From positions 11,511,984 to 11,551,983 of the forward strand of contig NC_135567.1 in NCBI RefSeq assembly GCF_964340395.1: 40,000 nt of DNA, given 5' to 3'. This document shows, piece by piece, positions 37,914-40,000 of this stretch. The stretch is from Glandiceps talaboti. Lineage: Eukaryota > Hemichordata > Enteropneusta > Spengelidae. Every line of letters begins with the position of its first letter. Within the stretch, counting starts at the first letter, position 1. The notes under the pieces are model-generated. The model saw only the letters and a program-made list of their open reading frames with translations. It had not been told where the DNA came from and ran no database searches. The position numbers were made by a program, and so were the translations under genes.

Positions 37914-39864
37914 TTAAATTTTATATATTCATGTTAATGTTTGCATAGTTAATACATATCCAATGCTAGCATGTTGATTTCAGGAGGTGATAACATGGTC
38001 ATACGTGTGATATAGTTCATAGCCGAGACACTGAACAAATAACATTCGTGAAGTGTGACCTTCGACATTCGTGCTAAATACATATCCATAAGCGTGTACT
38101 GGAAGCAACTGAATTCCTGCCTTTTTCTTTAGGCGGCACTAACAACTTATGATGATATATTAAGAACTTTGACTAAACTTTCAACCGTCGATTATACAGC
38201 GATTAAAATGCGATGATTTGGATGGCACGTTTTCCCAGTATTATGAAACTCCTAATTTTAACCTAACTTAAGTGAGAACGACTCAGTCAGGTATTTAGAT
38301 TTAAACAAAAAATATGAATTATGAATATGCAAATTGAAAACAAATCCAAAAATACCTGAAATCTAACATGAGCCAGCATTTCTATATGAATGAGGTACAT
38401 GAGCATGCGCACTATGGTGCTTGAGCGACACTTTGTCAAAATCACGGTTCTATATAAGGTGGCTATATTCAGTTTACATTATTAATCGTCCTACTAATTT
38501 TAAAATCAACATTCATATCCTTAGCATTGTTAAAGCACAAGGTTTTCAATGTATTAATTCATATCGGAGAATAACAGTTCTTAAAATCAAACTTAGAAAA
38601 CAGATTAGAATTTAGATGTGAAAAACAATTGTCTGGTAGAGCTATAGGGAAAGATGCAGAACAAACCCCTGACCTCTAATGAGGGTGCCTGGACAGGGGT
38701 CACCTGTGTCTGACATAATCTTGCTGAATTCGGCAGGTGTACAATCATAGTAACATAACGTTGTCATACAAGGTTAATATAGCTCATACAATACTCCATT
38801 AGACGGGGAGGTGGTACGTTTGCCAAAAAAAAAAAGATACAGTTTTTAATTTTCGTGATGCTAACTAGATGCACACAGCACATTTGGCATATCTTTATAA
38901 TAGTAAATGTATTATGACGTCATCCCTATGTCTTACAAGTTATAGCTACTATACACATCCCACGAATTGTAAAATGTAATTAACCCAGTATTTATGTTAT
39001 GATATTATTAAACTTATTAATTAACATAGAATATATCCCAAGGGTTCCTTAGTGACTTACAGCGATGAATAGCAATTTATGAATTTTGCTTGTATGTCAT
39101 TTTTGGTCTGAGGACAACACTTTTTGATATAACGCTTGAACACTTTTACCTACACTGTACATTTCGGATTTTAAATAAATTGTGTGAGAAAGTTTGTACC
39201 AAAATGGAAAAAATAAATAGTTTAACTTAACACTTTTTGTAACTATGCAATTCCTTTATCAACACCGAATCTGTATTTGTCCAATAACAAAGTTGGCGTG
39301 TTAAACACGTAAAATTCATTTGCATATTTCATTACGGATAGTATTTATAAATACCCCGGTATATTAATTAAGCTAGAATGTATATTTTACTCTACATAGC
39401 ATGTATATCATTCCCCTCTGACTATTATTGAGACATTATATAGACTCCCATTCCACTGGTTAGGTGTAGTGGATAGCTGCTACGACTGTGGGCGTTCCCA
39501 CACACTGCCACCATTTATGAATGAAAGACGTGCATGTACTCGTATCATTAATTCATGTTGATATACATTCTTCCATTCTTGGGTTTAATTCTAATGTTAG
39601 TGTTGATTTTTTGATAGAGCTTTTCAACTTTTTGATCAAAGCGCTCTATAATTATTATCAATGGCACAGAACTATAGCGGCACAACGGCCTCTACACCGC
39701 TTCAACTTCACTGAACCATACAAACCATTGCAGTCTTTATAAGCACTCATGATTAGAACATTAAAATTGCAACCTCTATCCTACCAGGTCCCCAACTACA
39801 CAACTGGGTTGTCGGAGGCACAGTCGTGGTTCAAATCTTGCCCACCCCTTGGAATGGTATACCA

Positions 39865-39968
39865 ACTCAACTCAACTCAAAAAACTGCATACTAATAGTA
39901 TTTTAAATGGTGATATTAGCTATGAAGCGTATCGACACCAGACTCCATGCTCTCTTAACGCCCGCCTA
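39865..39968 (+). repeat. Second copy of the CTCAA-linked dispersed repeat
   Basis: Three CTCAA units, then AAAAAACTGCATACTAATAG, GGTGATATTAGCTATGAAG and TCTTAACGCCCGCC, matching the copy at 31537. A GGTTCAAATC tract (tRNA B-box-like) lies upstream at about 39829-39838, which hints at a SINE, but no full tRNA-like head was confirmed. Confidence 0.55.
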
Positions 39969-40000
39969 AAGATGACGATATCGTGTTTCCTCAAAGTTGG

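Larger units (their letters stand above)
37035..38977 (+). repeat. Composite repeat copy 4
   Basis: A CATC/CCAG array at 37035-37595 is followed by the GAGCTACTAGTGTTTTTATG segment, a remnant of the hairpin element at about 37875-37913, and the long shared tail up to about 38977. The order is the same as in copies 2 and 3. Confidence 0.8.

Overview
This is a window of animal nuclear DNA: AT-rich, intron-bearing and very repeat-dense. Spliced coding exons with GT/AG borders, a non-LTR retrotransposon of the CR1/L2/Rex1 type, hairpin MITE-like elements and long tetranucleotide microsatellites all point to a metazoan. The overall style suggests an aquatic invertebrate or lower chordate, but no feature fixes the species.

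The clearest host gene is on the minus strand between about 9.56 and 4.16 kb. A small exon (9483-9556) encodes a signal-peptide-like hydrophobic segment. It is followed by five homologous exons (8227-8637, 6661-7053, 6117-6533, 5374-5781, 4155-4553) of 131-139 codons each. Each of the five is bounded by phase-1 introns and encodes one copy of a roughly 135-residue domain, four of them with six cysteines. The pattern resembles a secreted or cell-surface protein built from tandem beta-sandwich (CARDB-like) domains. The start codon exon and the last exon were not found. The introns are filled with microsatellites, including a mosaic of about ten different short arrays at 4.74-5.23 kb.

From 10.53 to about 13.64 kb lies a minus-strand LINE. 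It has an APE-type endonuclease and a reverse transcriptase with intact catalytic motifs, but its ORF is broken by two frameshifts. From 16.4 to 20.4 kb the DNA is an old, diverged direct repeat (three partial copies of a roughly 2 kb unit). From 28.1 to 39 kb another composite repeat recurs. Its parts are a 200 bp leader, a (CATC)n array, a 153 bp hairpin element and a roughly 1 kb tail. Two further hairpin elements sit at 34751-34976 (with a 10 bp flanking direct repeat) and 36596-36739.

Microsatellites take up several kilobases: (CATA)n at 2.4-3.35, 15.27-15.98 and 26.47-26.85 kb; (ACAAC)n at 22.3-22.8 and 23.67-24.15 kb; (CATC)n at 28.6-30.3 and 37.0-37.6 kb; (TTTA)n, (TATC)n and (GA)n elsewhere. 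Most long open frames in the window are translations of these arrays and are not genes. No rRNA, CRISPR array, or convincing intact tRNA was seen.
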